A program made the translations under genes and the position numbers. Under the pieces are notes generated by a model. That model worked only from the letters and a program-made list of their open reading frames with translations. It was not told where the DNA came from and ran no database searches. From positions 1,792,501 to 1,856,500 of the forward strand of contig CP141146.1 in assembly GCA_035235625.1 (NCBI GenBank): a stretch of DNA of 64,000 nt, written 5' to 3'. Each line of letters begins with the position of its first letter. Position 1 is the stretch's first letter. Below, in pieces: positions 1-11,560 of the stretch. The stretch is from Saururus chinensis (Eukaryota; Streptophyta; Magnoliopsida; Piperales; Saururaceae).

Positions 1-2250
1 CATGTCATATGCATTTCAACATGACATAATTTAACCTCTTACATCAGGCAAATGGATTTCGTGATTTAACATCCAAAGCATTGAATCATACAATCCTAGC
101 ATGCTACTACTCATTCAAAGCATGTTATCATGAAATTACGAGTTCAAAGCTCCCCTACCTCATAATCATGACATTTGATGGTGAGCACATGATGGTGGCG
201 GCAACGGCGGCAGAATTGATGGCCAAAAGCATTACCAAGTCAAGAGAGATGTTGTCCCGACGGTTTAGGAAGCACCGTAAGACTCACGACCAAACGGGGT
301 TTCCCGGATCAATGCAGCAAAATCTGCAATTCATGGCGGCACACTAAAGTAGCCAGGAGAAAGGTCGTGCAAACATAAGTAGCGATGTGACCAAAAGTCA
401 AGGGTGTACTCAATGATGTCAGCCGGCAGCTGAGAAGTACTCGGTTGGCCACAAGATGTCAAAATCGGCCGTGGATAGCACCCAACGGCGGAGCTTTCAT
501 GTCGACAAGGGCCCACATAAGGGCGGAGGGCATGGAGTGATGCTCGAGGATGGAGGAGAGGTGGAGGAGGGCTTTGATGCCAACTCCATTCGGTGGCAAA
601 GCCATCATATGGTCAGACGGCACAAATATGACCCCTAAACCCTAAATCGCACACGAGGCCAAAGGGGGGGGAGTCTAGACAGAGGTGGTGCAAGGCTCAT
701 AAGGGGCCGATAGGGCTAAGGCCTTAGTGGTGGACAATCAAAATGGCGACATCGCCGATCACCACCTACAACCGAAACTAATGGTACAGGTGGATGTGCA
801 TCTCACATGGCATAGGGAAGAGGGAAGGTTCAGGGTCAAGTATAGGCCGCGAGGCGATCATTGGCCAAGGCCGATGCAGGTGAACTCGTGCACCTTCGAT
901 CAAGATAGGCCATACATAATTTTGCTAGAGGCCATCCGGTACCGATGGCATAAAATGGGCAAGAGGGGTCAATGGGCAAACATGTCAGCGAGCAGAACTA
1001 GCTGAGGTTGTGGGCCACAAGGAGGAGTATGGGTCAAAGGCGGTCCAACCTTCCTAGGTGGGGCCATCTCTGACCGTCGCTAGGTAGGTGCAAAACCCAT
1101 GTGGTTGTTTGTCCACTACTGGACAATGCCAGTGGCATCAAAAGACAAAACAGAGAAGGACGGAGGGCTGACTGGGGAAAAAGTGGAGCTGGAATGGGCC
1201 AGGAGACTGCACTCGCTACGTCGGGCCAAGACTAGCCGGCTAGAGGCCTACCGGAGGCTGTCGGCCATTGGCCAACTGTGGTTCACCCGAGCAAACCAAT
1301 AACAGTGGAAAAATACAAATTTTAAAATAAAGGTCGAATGGCTGGGGGACAGTGGAGCTCAATCGGGGTGAAGGAGGTGGCGCCAGACCGAGAGTGGCTG
1401 CCTGCCTCCATCACAGGGCCGGGGTGGATCCAGATTGTGGTATGGTCGGCCCTTGTCAGCCCACAAAGGCGACAAAAAGAGAGAACAAGAAATAAGGGAA
1501 ACAGAGCCCAGAACAAAGGGGAGGAAAGGAGAGGCCGGTGCAGTGCGGGGATGGATGGAGGGTGAACAAGGCCCGGAGGGGTGGCCCACTAGTATCATCG
1601 GGCTTGGGCGGAGCCGCACGGAGGTTTGTTAGCTGTTGCTCACCGTCGGCGGCCACTATTTAATCAAAATAGTTCACTAGTGGAAAACAGGGCAGAGGGG
1701 GGAAAAAGCATGGGCCGGAGGAGGAGAGGCCCTCTAGGGTTGGGAGGCACAACCTCCCACCATTGCCGGCCCAAGGTGGAGCTAGGGGCAGCCTGCCGGC
1801 CCTTGCCAGCCCACGGCAGTGAAGGCACAAACAAAACAGAGAGGGTAGAGGGCAAACCAGTGAGGAGGGTGGCGCGGCTATGGGGGCCACCTTGGCGTTG
1901 CACCGCCAGGGTGGAACTGGCGGTGGTAGCTAAGTATCCCGCTGGAGGCCGCCGAAGAAGAGACAACAAATGGGGGGAGATCGGGCTCAATTGAGCTTGA
2001 TTCTGTATTATTTATTTATTTTTCTTTTTTTCTCCCACTTATTACATCTCCTGTTGTTCCATTTTCCTTCTCTCTTTTTTGCACCGGAATCACACGTCAA
2101 GGCCTGTGGCCTACTACTGAACCCCACACTCAACTCTATGGGTATAAATACCAAGCCCAAATATGCCAAAGTATCATATTTTCCTGTAAAAAATGATCAT
2201 AAAAATAGTAGGAAAATCACAAAAACTATAGAAAAATTAGGGACATTACA
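1..2250. other. GC-richer region with no recognisable gene
   Basis: Base composition is clearly richer in G and C than most of the window, with many ggcc and gg-rich runs. Open frames overlap on both strands, as expected when TA-containing stop codons are rare, and none of their translations shows a motif I recognise. It is most likely the decayed non-coding part of a transposable element. I see no terminal repeats or target duplication that would define its edges. Confidence 0.4.
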
Positions 2251-3142
2251 TGAATGATGAAATGACATAAACCATGACGTGTTATTCCTTACACGATCTA
2301 TTTATTTACTTGTCTAAGAATTTCCTTTTGCCAATGACACGATATACACAACATCGTAATAACGATAACACAATAAAAATATTTAGTGAACATTTTGATT
2401 TTCAAATCATTGCTTCGTTTCAAAGGAGTCGTTCCATTTCCAATTCAAGTGCACTAAACACGCTTCCATTTCCAATAACCGACGCCTGACTCCACTCGAA
2501 TTGGCCATTATAAATCTGGATCTTCGGTTAGACTACCGAAAACATGCTCGGGATGGATCGAACAACATCCATCTCCATGTGCATAGCTTGGTCTACCATT
2601 GGGATAAAACACAAGTCAATATAGACATTGGAATATTGGCCAATCATGAATTCGTCAAACCCAGCCAGCTGATGAGTAATCACGTGCATCCCTCATCTGC
2701 CTATGGGGAGAAGACGTTCATAATCGAGGGTTATTTCAATGTTCCGATTATCTGATGGTTGATAATGTTGTGGACGTAGAGAAAGATGGTGTAAGGTCTT
2801 CTGTAAAAGCTTCACACATATTTTTCAATTTTATATTAACTTTCTTTTATGACTCACTTGCATGTGGTGGAAGAAGTCTAGGAGCCCAAGTGTGGAAGGG
2901 GAACACATGGTTGTGGATTGAGGTTTTTTTTTTAGTATTTTTTAAGATCATAAAGAATATCAATGTACGGATATTGTTGTGTAAATGAATATACTATTAA
3001 AAATTATATATTTTCACCTTACTTATTTGTCTCCAAGTATTTATTTTGTGGCATACATGCTCCTCGTAATAACATGCCGATATTAGTATAGGTCATCTGC
3101 TTGGATATACGATTAATGCAATGATCGAATGCATACTAACAT
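2251..3142. other. Left arm of palindrome-studded repeat region
   Basis: This AT-rich stretch contains the same dispersed motif (gtgttat ... acacgat, for example 2277-2297 and 2337-2372) that recurs throughout 6502-11550. I infer that it belongs to the same unit, which was later split by the LTR inserted at 3143. No gene is supported here. Confidence 0.4.
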
Positions 3143-3774
3143 TGTCACGCCCCGGCGATGCCCGACCCAAGCCGAACCCGGTCCAGGGGCCGATCAAGCG
3201 CTCGGGGGCGACGAAGTAAAAATTGAGAAATGATCTACCGAAAGACTTAACCCTAACCACGGGCGATTAACAGAAACACGGAGTGCGCACAATCCTTTGA
3301 GCAAGAGTAAATAAAAGGGAAGGAAAATGTGTTGCTTATCACAAAGTAAACAACAATCTCAAACCCACAAGCTTAGTTAAGTAAAGCCCACACCGGCTCA
3401 AAATAAGTCATAAGCATCACAACGGTAAAATGAGACATAAATCCAAAACAAGAACCCTACACAAAGGTCTTGAACAACAGCATAACTAAGGAAAATAAAC
3501 CACACAAAGAACTCCAGGATCATATCCAAGCCACCTCCGACCTTTCCTCGAAGAGGCGATCCTGTCCGTCTGTGTGTCGCACCACGCAGCCCCAAATCAA
3601 AACACCAAAGAAGGGTGAGTTTAACAAACTCAGCAATGGTTTTAATATCACTAACAACATCGAAAAATACGATAGCATAGCAATATAATCATTCAAATCA
3701 ACGAATTACATGGTGCATCATTTTCTGATCACACATACATATCACCTAACACTGCATCATAGTGCATAATCAAC

Positions 3775-4052
3775 CTGCATGGATGTATCTCTAACATACA
3801 TATTCCCACATGCATAACATCAACATCAACCTGCATGGATGTATCTCTAACATACATATTCCACATGCATAACATCAACATAAACCTGCATGGATGTATC
3901 TCTAACATACATATTCCAACATGCACAACATCAACATCACCTTGCATTGATGTATCTCTAACATACATATTCCAACATGCACGACATCAACATCAACCTG
4001 CATTGATGTATCTCTAACATACATATTCCCACATGCATAACATCAACATCAA
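3775..4052. repeat. 56-bp minisatellite inside LTR copy A
   Basis: There are five consecutive units of 55-56 bp, each starting at ctgcat(g/t)gatgtatc and containing a catacatattcc core followed by catcaacatcaac. Units start near 3775, 3831, 3886, 3942 and 3998. The antisense reading gives repetitive short ORFs (MYVRDTSMQ...) that are by-products of the repeat, not genes. The same array is present in LTR copy B. Confidence 0.85.
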
Positions 4053-5312
4053 CCTCCATCAAGGAGTAATCACACATTAACGTCACACAGACGGGAGCAT
4101 AGACAAGGCCACGAAGGCGTGTCATGGTCCAAAATTCTACACAAGAATTCAAGAAAGATCGGGGTTGTCAATCCCTAATACTGCTCGCCCTGGACGATCC
4201 TGGCCAAAGATGTCCCATTCTCACACAGAGAATCTAGAGTAGGGGTGTTTGCCCAGGGACATCTCCTGCGGAGGGAAGAGCCCGAGTTCTCACACAGAGA
4301 ACCCTAGAACATGTGGTTGCGGGGTGCACACGGCATACCACACTGGATTCTCAAGGTCCAGATGACACACATAATAACATTCTCACAATCCGCAAGACAA
4401 GTACACAACTCGTCCCCACATCATTCCATTTAATTAGACTCAACCCGGGGAGTGCACTCGTTCCACACAGGAACTTCAAATCGTTCCACACAGGAACTTC
4501 AAATCAAAATATGTCCTTTTGGACCAATCAACTTGAGATTAATCCACGACCGATCAATCCGGCACACAATTCCATCACATTGCATCCAATCGGTCAAATT
4601 CGATTAATCACGATGAAGCCTCAATTGGAAATCCATTTTCATGATGCATGCAACATGGTACATATGTGGGCAAAGCATACATGAATCCTAATCCATTATA
4701 AGTGCTCTCATCAGCCCCTAATGCATCATTCATAATCACAATATCAAGCTTCAACATCATCATTTAACCCCACATGTGTGTGTTTGCATCTAGTAGAAGC
4801 ATTTCACAAAATGCATATCAATATGCTTGAAAATCAACTCACTACCACACTACACATATGAATTTCTATCCAAACATGAATTCCAACGGAAATCATAGAA
4901 GAAGAATTGTTGAAATCATATCTCAATTCAAAACTCAACCACAAAGGCTAAATACATATAACATCACTCATTTCATTATTGAGTCATGACATTCACCAAC
5001 GTCCACACACCACTAACCACAATCCATCATGACAAATCAGTCCAACAATGATTGTAGTCCTACTGAGAATATGCTTAACCAAAGGAAAACAACCATTCAT
5101 AATTTCAAGATAACGATTCCAATATCATGCCACAAAACATAAGTCATTTCACAAATTTCTAAGCATATATCTCAATTCCATAATCTCAATAGCATGTATT
5201 TCCAGTAGCATAACATGGCTCAAAACACTCCACATTCATATAAAATTGGCAAGCTAAAGTCAAATCATCAAAATAGACATCATATGCACAACATACAATT
5301 TCCTGTGTAGCC

Positions 5313-5402
5313 GATCGATCGCCCTTCAAGCCGATCGACACGCAAAATTTTAAAATTTACAATTCAGCCGATCGATTGCCCTGCAGGGCCGATCGATCGC
5401 CA
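5313..5402. repeat. Cluster of ccgatcgatcgcc motifs in LTR copy A
   Basis: Four copies of a gccgatcga(t/c)(c/t)gcc-like motif are grouped within about 90 bp, separated by an AT-rich spacer (aattttaaaatttac). The core cgatcg is palindromic. The equivalent positions in copy B, 14717-14812, retain the cluster with some substitutions. The function is unknown; it may be a regulatory array of the LTR. Confidence 0.6.
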
Positions 5403-6861
5403 ACACGGCAGAACAGTTATCTTCTTCCTTTCGTAAATCCAAACCGAAACACCATAGATAACACTTCAAATCTACATCTAACACCCTAATCATCATCAAA
5501 AGTCCTCCTTGACTTCCAGAATATCAAACCAAACCATAATAATGCAAAACCCTAAGAAATCGGGATTAAATAATTCCATTTTCTAATCTTATCATTAACA
5601 CACTAAATCAAGCAAAACATTTCGAAATAAGCCAAAAATAAAGAGTTTTACCATGGATAAATAGAGATTTTGAAGACCCATTACCTCAGCACTTGATTAA
5701 GCTCGGATTGAAGAGTCACCCTTCTTGAAATCCTTGAAAACACAATGAGTTTGAATTAAACTCTAATAGAAATCGATTTACCCAAGAAATCCCTAATTAA
5801 ATCTTAGATCTAGGGCTTGTTGGTAGTAAAAATCGAATTTTGAATGTTAGGGTTTGTAGTAAAACATAAATCAGTAGTTTTTGATGGTCAAAAATGAATT
5901 GAATCAAGGAGAAAATGGCAGATTTAGAATAAATTAAGAAGAAAGTCATGGATTAGTGCTTAATTAGAGTAAACTTACCTTAATCGGCTTCTAATTCGGG
6001 CCTAAGTGGGGATTAGGCCAGCCCTCCTTCCTTAGCCTATTCCCAAAAATGGAAATGGCTCAGGTTTTTCCTTTTATAGTAAGGGTTGGGGTATGCATAG
6101 GTAAGTTTTGGGGTATAAATAGGAAAAGTAGGCTAAAAGTGGGTATTTTACAAATTTAAGCAGAAATTAAGCCTAATAAAATTTTGAAAATTTTTGTGTG
6201 ACCTTAAGTATATGTTTAGATTCATTTGACCCAAAAACAAAATTTTTGACGGTGGGGCCCACAGGTGTCCTGCCAAAACCCTAATTTTTGGGAAAATAGT
6301 GAAAATTCCGAAAAATCCAAAAAATTCACATTTGGTCAAAAATCACTTAAAACCACTAATGTTGAAGTTGATTTTGGTTAAAACCATCACAAACTCTATT
6401 TATTTACAAAATCACCGAATAAGATCAGAAAACGCGTTAATCTCACGATAACCCATAATTAAAGAAAACCAAAACCCGGTTTAAAGATGATGGTCCTTAC
6501 AAACTTGATATCAACATTGGTCGTATGTTCGGACTCATGGCTTAACATGTCTTCATGTAAGTACTAACACGACTGACATATAGTTGTCGGGCTACTTTCA
6601 CGATATGATACATTCAAACAATAAATGTATGTACATCGTGCTATCTGTTACACGATGTAGGTCATTTCGAGTAGAGAATTACATGATATGGAATAATAAA
6701 AAAAAGTAATTGTCAATTAAGAAACTATGTATTGTTAGTAACAATTGAGTATTTATAATTTATGTATAGTATGTGTATAAATTATAATTGTCAATTACTA
6801 AATAAAATTCATCTGCATCTGGATCGAATTCCATATCGATTCGGCCCCAAAGAATTGCTGC

Positions 6862-7330
6862 TCAAAATATGAGGCCTGACCAAGTTTGTGATCTCTGTTT
6901 CCGTAAAATTAGGTTGAAGGACTCTTTCTGCCATGCCAACTTCGCTATGTAATACATGATGAACACGCCACAATCTTTATAGGTTTCTTGATATGGGCAT
7001 TTGTTGATCGTCGTCATTGGCCACTTGGTTGCACCCATTATGCGATGGACCCTCTCCATTTCATGGGCAACACATTTCTTAATGTGGTCTACCTCTGCAA
7101 GTGGTGGATGTGGTCACCCTTTAGTAGGTTATACTACCTAAATCTCTTCTCCCTACAACAAACAATTAGAAAAAGAAAGTATCCAGTGACGTAGATCGGA
7201 ATGAAACCACTATCGGTGTTAATATTTAGCCCTCCCATCAAGTTGCCAATGATTTTGGAGACCCCGTCCTCATCGTGTTGCGTCCCAATGTTGTAAACGT
7301 GTTATATAGCGAACTTCTAGAAAAAACAAT
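6862..7330 (-). pseudogene. Ulp1-like (C48) peptidase remnant
   Basis: The minus-strand reading ends with CPYQETYKDCGVFIMYYIA. This matches the C48/Ulp1 cysteine-peptidase hallmark in which a Gln lies about six residues before the catalytic Cys in a DCGVF motif. Upstream on the same strand are fragments compatible with the preceding part of the fold (GFIPIYVTGYFLFLIV), interrupted by stops and frame changes. Plant DNA transposons often carry such a domain C-terminal to a mobile-type domain, which agrees with the gene order here. It is non-functional as it stands. Confidence 0.55.
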
Positions 7331-7911
7331 TGGGGTAAATGTTAGGATTTCTCACATTGCGCTCCTCTAGTAGTTGGTAGAAGACATCTATGACCTATAA
7401 AACAAACCAATCGTGTTAGTCATAACATGATGATCGACAAGTCATGTCAATCACAGTATGATAAGTGAATATATCATGTAACCGATAACATGATTTCTTT
7501 CAATGTAGTGTAATCACTAATACGATAGTCATACAATATAATATTATATGAAACTTAGCATGTTATTCATACAACGATATGAGGACATTTCATATTACTA
7601 TTAAAGCAATAAATAGAAGTGCCCTTTAACTCTTTTCTTATATCGTGTTATTCATAACACACTATTTAATAAAACATATGATCAATAATACGATAGTACC
7701 TTATTTGTTATGCACTACTCCCTTAGCAGAGACACGTAGTCAGTGTGGAGAAGCATTGTCATGTGCCAGTCGTTATATGGGTGCACCAAAAAATCTTGGA
7801 TGGTCTCCTAATCTTCAACCCGTTGAATCTCAATGTGGAACACCATCTCACATCAAGATAGTCATGTGGCACCAAAGCGACCTCCTCCTTATTTTTCTAC
7901 TGCTCAATGTG

Positions 7912-8597
7912 TTATTCCACGTCTATCACTTTGCAGACACTCTCTAATAGTTCCTCATCAACTAGAGGAATATCCAATGCAGTGGCACTACCGTTGGAAA
8001 CATTTGAGCCCACCATTTTTGGGGTGGGAGTCTTTGCTTGTGGTAGAGGGATAACACATGGGCCAGGGATGGATGCCAGAGGAACTTCATCCTCTGGCTT
8101 TTCCTTTTGTTCCACACTTTTCATGCGTCCTAACTTTTCCTTTTGTTCCACACTTTTCGTGCGTCCTGACTTTGATATCATCTCTTCAATGTAGCTGCTG
8201 AAATGCTTTGGCTTCTTTGAGCCCTCAGCAGCCACCTTCTTGGCTAGCTCCTCACCCTTAGATACATAAGCCGGTGGATTAGTGACCATGGGCCTTGTCC
8301 TCTTGGGCACCGGAAGTAGGAGATAGGAGTAGCATTGATAGGGGTAACATCTGAAGCTTTCTTCTTTTTTATTGTCAACTTTATTTCCTTTGGAGGAACT
8401 GCTTATTTATTTTGAGTCTTATTTCTGCTTTCCTCTTCTTTTTCATCCCGGAATTGTTCCTTGACCTCCCGGGATTTTTCCTTGTTGTCCTGGGATTTAA
8501 CAACTTCTTCGTTTATTTTCTTGAGAAATCTTGTTATTACAATCCTTTCAACCTTCGGACCCTTCTTCTTTATTAGGAATGCATCTTTTAGCTCCAT
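7912..8597 (-). pseudogene. Charged linker exons of the transposon gene
   Basis: There are two adjacent minus-strand open stretches. The first, 8403-8597, encodes a highly charged K/E-rich peptide starting MELKDAFLIKKK. The second, 7912-8310, encodes a lysine- and proline-rich segment that includes a tandem duplication of about 12 residues (GRTKSVEQKEKL / GRMKSVEQKEKP). Such low-complexity linkers commonly separate the mobile-type domain from the Ulp1-like domain in plant transposon proteins. They lie between those two remnants here and are not independent genes. Confidence 0.4.
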
Positions 8598-9329
8598 TTT
8601 CGCTGCATATAAGAAGTAAATAATCGTATTAGTAAATACACGATATGTGAATCAATCGTGTTTTGGATGACATGATGTGTTCCCCTATCATATAAATAGG
8701 CATACGTTGATATGTACAATCGTGTTATCGATCACACAACCACAACCATATCATTATCTTATCTAACGACTGTTTGTGTTTTCGCATGATTGATTAACAA
8801 TTATCCCCATACTAACACGATAACGGAAAATGTCATGTTTTTCAAATTGTACTTATGCAAAATGAAATCCTCATTGACAGACTGAGGGGCAGGTACTATT
8901 TGCTCTTCAAGAGCAGATTGATGAACAACTTCTCTCGATTTGGGAGCTCTAAACTTGACTCAAACCGACATCTCTCCTTCGGTTCTTGGCAGAGGGGTGC
9001 AGCCAGACTTCCGGTTGAGGAGGTTATGCAGCTGCTTTGCCTTAGGTTCAAGTAGGGGTTGCATCTGTTCTATTAAGCTTGTTGCCACCTCCAGATCATT
9101 TTTAACCCATTGGAGCACAACTTGAACACTATCGGTGCTCTAGCGCCACAACCCGTACATAACTACCTTCTCCAAAACCACGTCACAAATCCCAATCATG
9201 ACATCTACTGGCATGACGAAGGATTCAATGACATCTTGGCCAGAATAAAATTATTCTAACATCTGGCCATGACGGGTGTGAATGGGTATCATTGTCCTAT
9301 GAATCGTGGTCTACTATCTACCTTCGAGG

Positions 9330-9600
9330 CTGCCCTTTGGCCATCAGTCAAGTGGGCCTCTTCAGAATTGGAGTTATTTTGATAATAACTTGTGAATCTG
9401 GTTTGAGACGCATGAAAACCTCCTCATACCAATTCCTCATCCAGTAATGAGCTAGCAGCTTCTTCTGTGCCTTTTCGTCAGTTGGGTCAAGGTTTGCCGC
9501 CTTTTTCACGTCGGTCAACAGTTAGGTAAACCCGGGCCACCGCTTGCATCTCGGGCTACATAGAGGACCACTTGGAACTCATATAGAGGTATGTTAAAAA
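9330..9600 (-). pseudogene. Downstream fragment of the same transposon gene
   Basis: On the minus strand one frame reads LLTDVKKAANLDPTDEKAQK followed by KLLAHYWMRNWYEEVFMRLK and ends at a stop after LKRPT. The composition looks coding (charged, with W and Y), and it follows the domain remnant at 9962-10387 in the expected order. An in-frame stop precedes LLTDV. I do not recognise a specific domain. I infer that it is a middle exon of the decayed transposon gene. Confidence 0.35.
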
Positions 9601-9961
9601 AACTATACCTAGTGGACAAAGCAAAACAAACTGGTCAGTAGTGTACAAATGTCATGTATGTCGTGTCATGCATCATCGTGTTATCGCTTACATGATATTC
9701 TATTATTGAGTAATACTATATAGACAATATGGTACTAAGTTGTCTTACTGATAACATGAAAAGTATACTTGTGTTATATATCGTGTATTCATACTCACGA
9801 TACACATGATATCATATGCTTAAGATGGCAAACACGTGAGTGTGATGAAACTATCATATCATTTGTACTACGTTAATCGAATACATCGTGCTATTGATAA
9901 GACAAGATTTACCTAGAGCACAAATAAAGCCCCAGCGAGAATTCCAGCGGTGGCAGAGTGC

Positions 9962-10387
9962 TCATCCTATATGCTCATGATGTTTAGATGGGCTGATGAC
10001 ATGTCTCGAATCAACATATCTTGAACGCCCCCAGCCCAATTGTACCTCCCCACAGCTGTTAGGTCGTTTGTGAAATTGCACAGAGATGGAGATACAAATC
10101 TGTTGCTCTGTGTGAATAAAATGAGGACCCCCATGTGCATGATGGCCAATCATGCTAAGTCCCCATCAAAGACAGTCTGTCTATTGTCAACCACTTCTTT
10201 TAACATGTCTTCAATCATATTCTTCTCCAGTCGCTTCCTTGGGAAGAATTGCCCCTTGCCTTGGGAAGTCTTCCCCTCTCCACTTTCCAACTTAAACAGG
10301 TTCACTTTCGCACTCAAACTCATGATCAGTGCAACTTCATCCACCATAATGGGTAGAATTTTGCCCCTAATATTGAACACCTATTGT
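9962..10387 (-). pseudogene. Plant-mobile/DUF1985-like domain remnant of a transposon gene
   Basis: After a plausible acceptor (cacaatag, near 10381) the minus strand reads VFNIRGKILPIMVDEVALIM, then a lysine-rich stretch to about 10150. It continues with MHMGVLILFT, an NDLTAVGRYNWA segment and finally SATAGILAGALFVL. The order of a DVALI-type helix, a hydrophobic segment and a DL..(I/V)..YNWA motif resembles the plant mobile domain/DUF1985 proteins found in Mutator-like and related transposons that also carry Ulp1-type peptidases. At least two in-frame stops interrupt it, at the DLA/LAIMHM junction and after LNIMSI. It is therefore a pseudogene. The family assignment is by motif memory only. 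Confidence 0.5.
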
Positions 10388-10670
10388 GAGTCGTCCCAAC
10401 ACTCACCAATTAGAATATCCAGGAGTGGTCTAGAGATAATGATTGGCTCGCAATCATATACTAGGTAGAATCCAGTCTCCTCCAAGATCGCCTTACATCT
10501 CTGCCGTGATTCAACAAGGCCTTTTGAAAGTTAGAGTCCAACGGGGAAACTATTCATTCCCAAACCCGGTCTCCTCCATAGATTCTAGATTCTTCTTCTT
10601 CTCTACAAATGCCTTCACTAATTCCACCATTTACCTGTATTCTTCTAGCCTTTTGTCTGTGAAATTTGAC

Positions 10671-10696
10671 ATATATATATATATATATATATATAT
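10671..10696. repeat. (AT)13 microsatellite
   Basis: An uninterrupted run of AT dinucleotides, 26 bases long, within the decayed transposon region. Confidence 0.95.
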
Positions 10697-11560
10697 CAAT
10701 AATGGGTCATGACCATAATCAATAGTCGCATTGATTCACATTATATATTTAACTTTCTTATATACGCAAAGTTGATATATTGTGTTATCTGATACACGAT
10801 ATGATGCCTTCTTATACATGATAAGACAACACTCAATTGTAATATTTCATTTGTCGTGTTATTAATGATATGTTATATATGTTATGCATACACAATAGGA
10901 GGACATCTATATCCATTATCATATTCTCGAACACACGATATATTACTTATTGTATACTTGATGACATGATATGCTACTGCAAATACCTACTTCTTGTGTT
11001 CTATAACACAAAAATACCAAAAATCGTGTATGTGAATATACAATCTAAAGTCTGAGAAAGACCTTACCACAAAATTGATCTAAGCTGGATTAACCCCTCA
11101 ATTGGCAGGTGATTTTCTTCAAAGTTCGCTGCTTTACCAGGATCACGTTAATATACGTCTGACAGAACCTCGTTTCATGGCCGAAACTTGCTTTGGGGTG
11201 GAAATTTTCAAAATCGTCTTTCAAAAACAAGAAAAACGAACTCACACTGTGGAATTTTTTTAAATTGCAGGTCGGATGGGTTGAAAATCCGAACTCACAC
11301 TGTGTGTACGCTTTTCATTGCTACGACTACCAAAATCGACGGTAAGATTGGTTAGAAATCAGAACAAAGGCTTCTCACTAAGGAATCGCTGGTCTGTGAA
11401 ATCGCTTCTGTGTAAATGCGACTATGTAAGGTATTTACACAATATAAAATCCTAAACCCTCTGCAGGGATATTTATGTCCAAAACTTTTTTATATCGTGT
11501 AAGTCCAAGTTTGTTGGCATTTTGTTGAAAAATCTAGGGAATATGAATTATTGTGTTCTT

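Larger units (their letters stand above)
3143..6501 (-). mobile_element. Solo LTR, family 1, copy A
   Basis: The 3359-bp block starts tgtcacgcccc and ends ggtccttaca, so it has the TG...CA ends of an LTR. The flanking five bases are aacat and aactt, a target duplication with one mismatch. Read on the minus strand it begins TGTAAGGACC and ends CCGGGGCGTGACA, which matches the end style of the second LTR family in this window. A TATAAAAG box lies on that strand at about 6071-6078. There is no primer-binding site or polypurine tract beside it and no gag-pol, so it is a solo LTR left by recombination. A near-identical copy lies at 12579-15913. Confidence 0.8.
6502..11560 (-). mobile_element. Decayed transposon region with palindromic motif
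   Basis: This 5-kb region holds the remains of a minus-strand transposon gene, annotated in pieces below. The spaces between coding remnants are filled with diverged copies of an imperfect palindrome, consensus about atcgtgttat-N-ataacacgat. Clear examples are 6634-6657, 7412-7432, 7640-7665, 8719-8740, 9664-9690 and 10781-10803. I could not find terminal inverted repeats. The matching motif at 2251-2400 suggests the element originally extended left across the LTR insertion. No intact gene remains. Confidence 0.55.

Noticed and set aside
3775..4052. CRISPR-like array
   Set aside because: The units are contiguous with no unique spacers, the host is a plant, and the array lies inside an LTR.
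3729..4152. Short ORFs with MYVRDTSMQ repeats
   Set aside because: They follow the 56-bp minisatellite in the LTR and are not genes.
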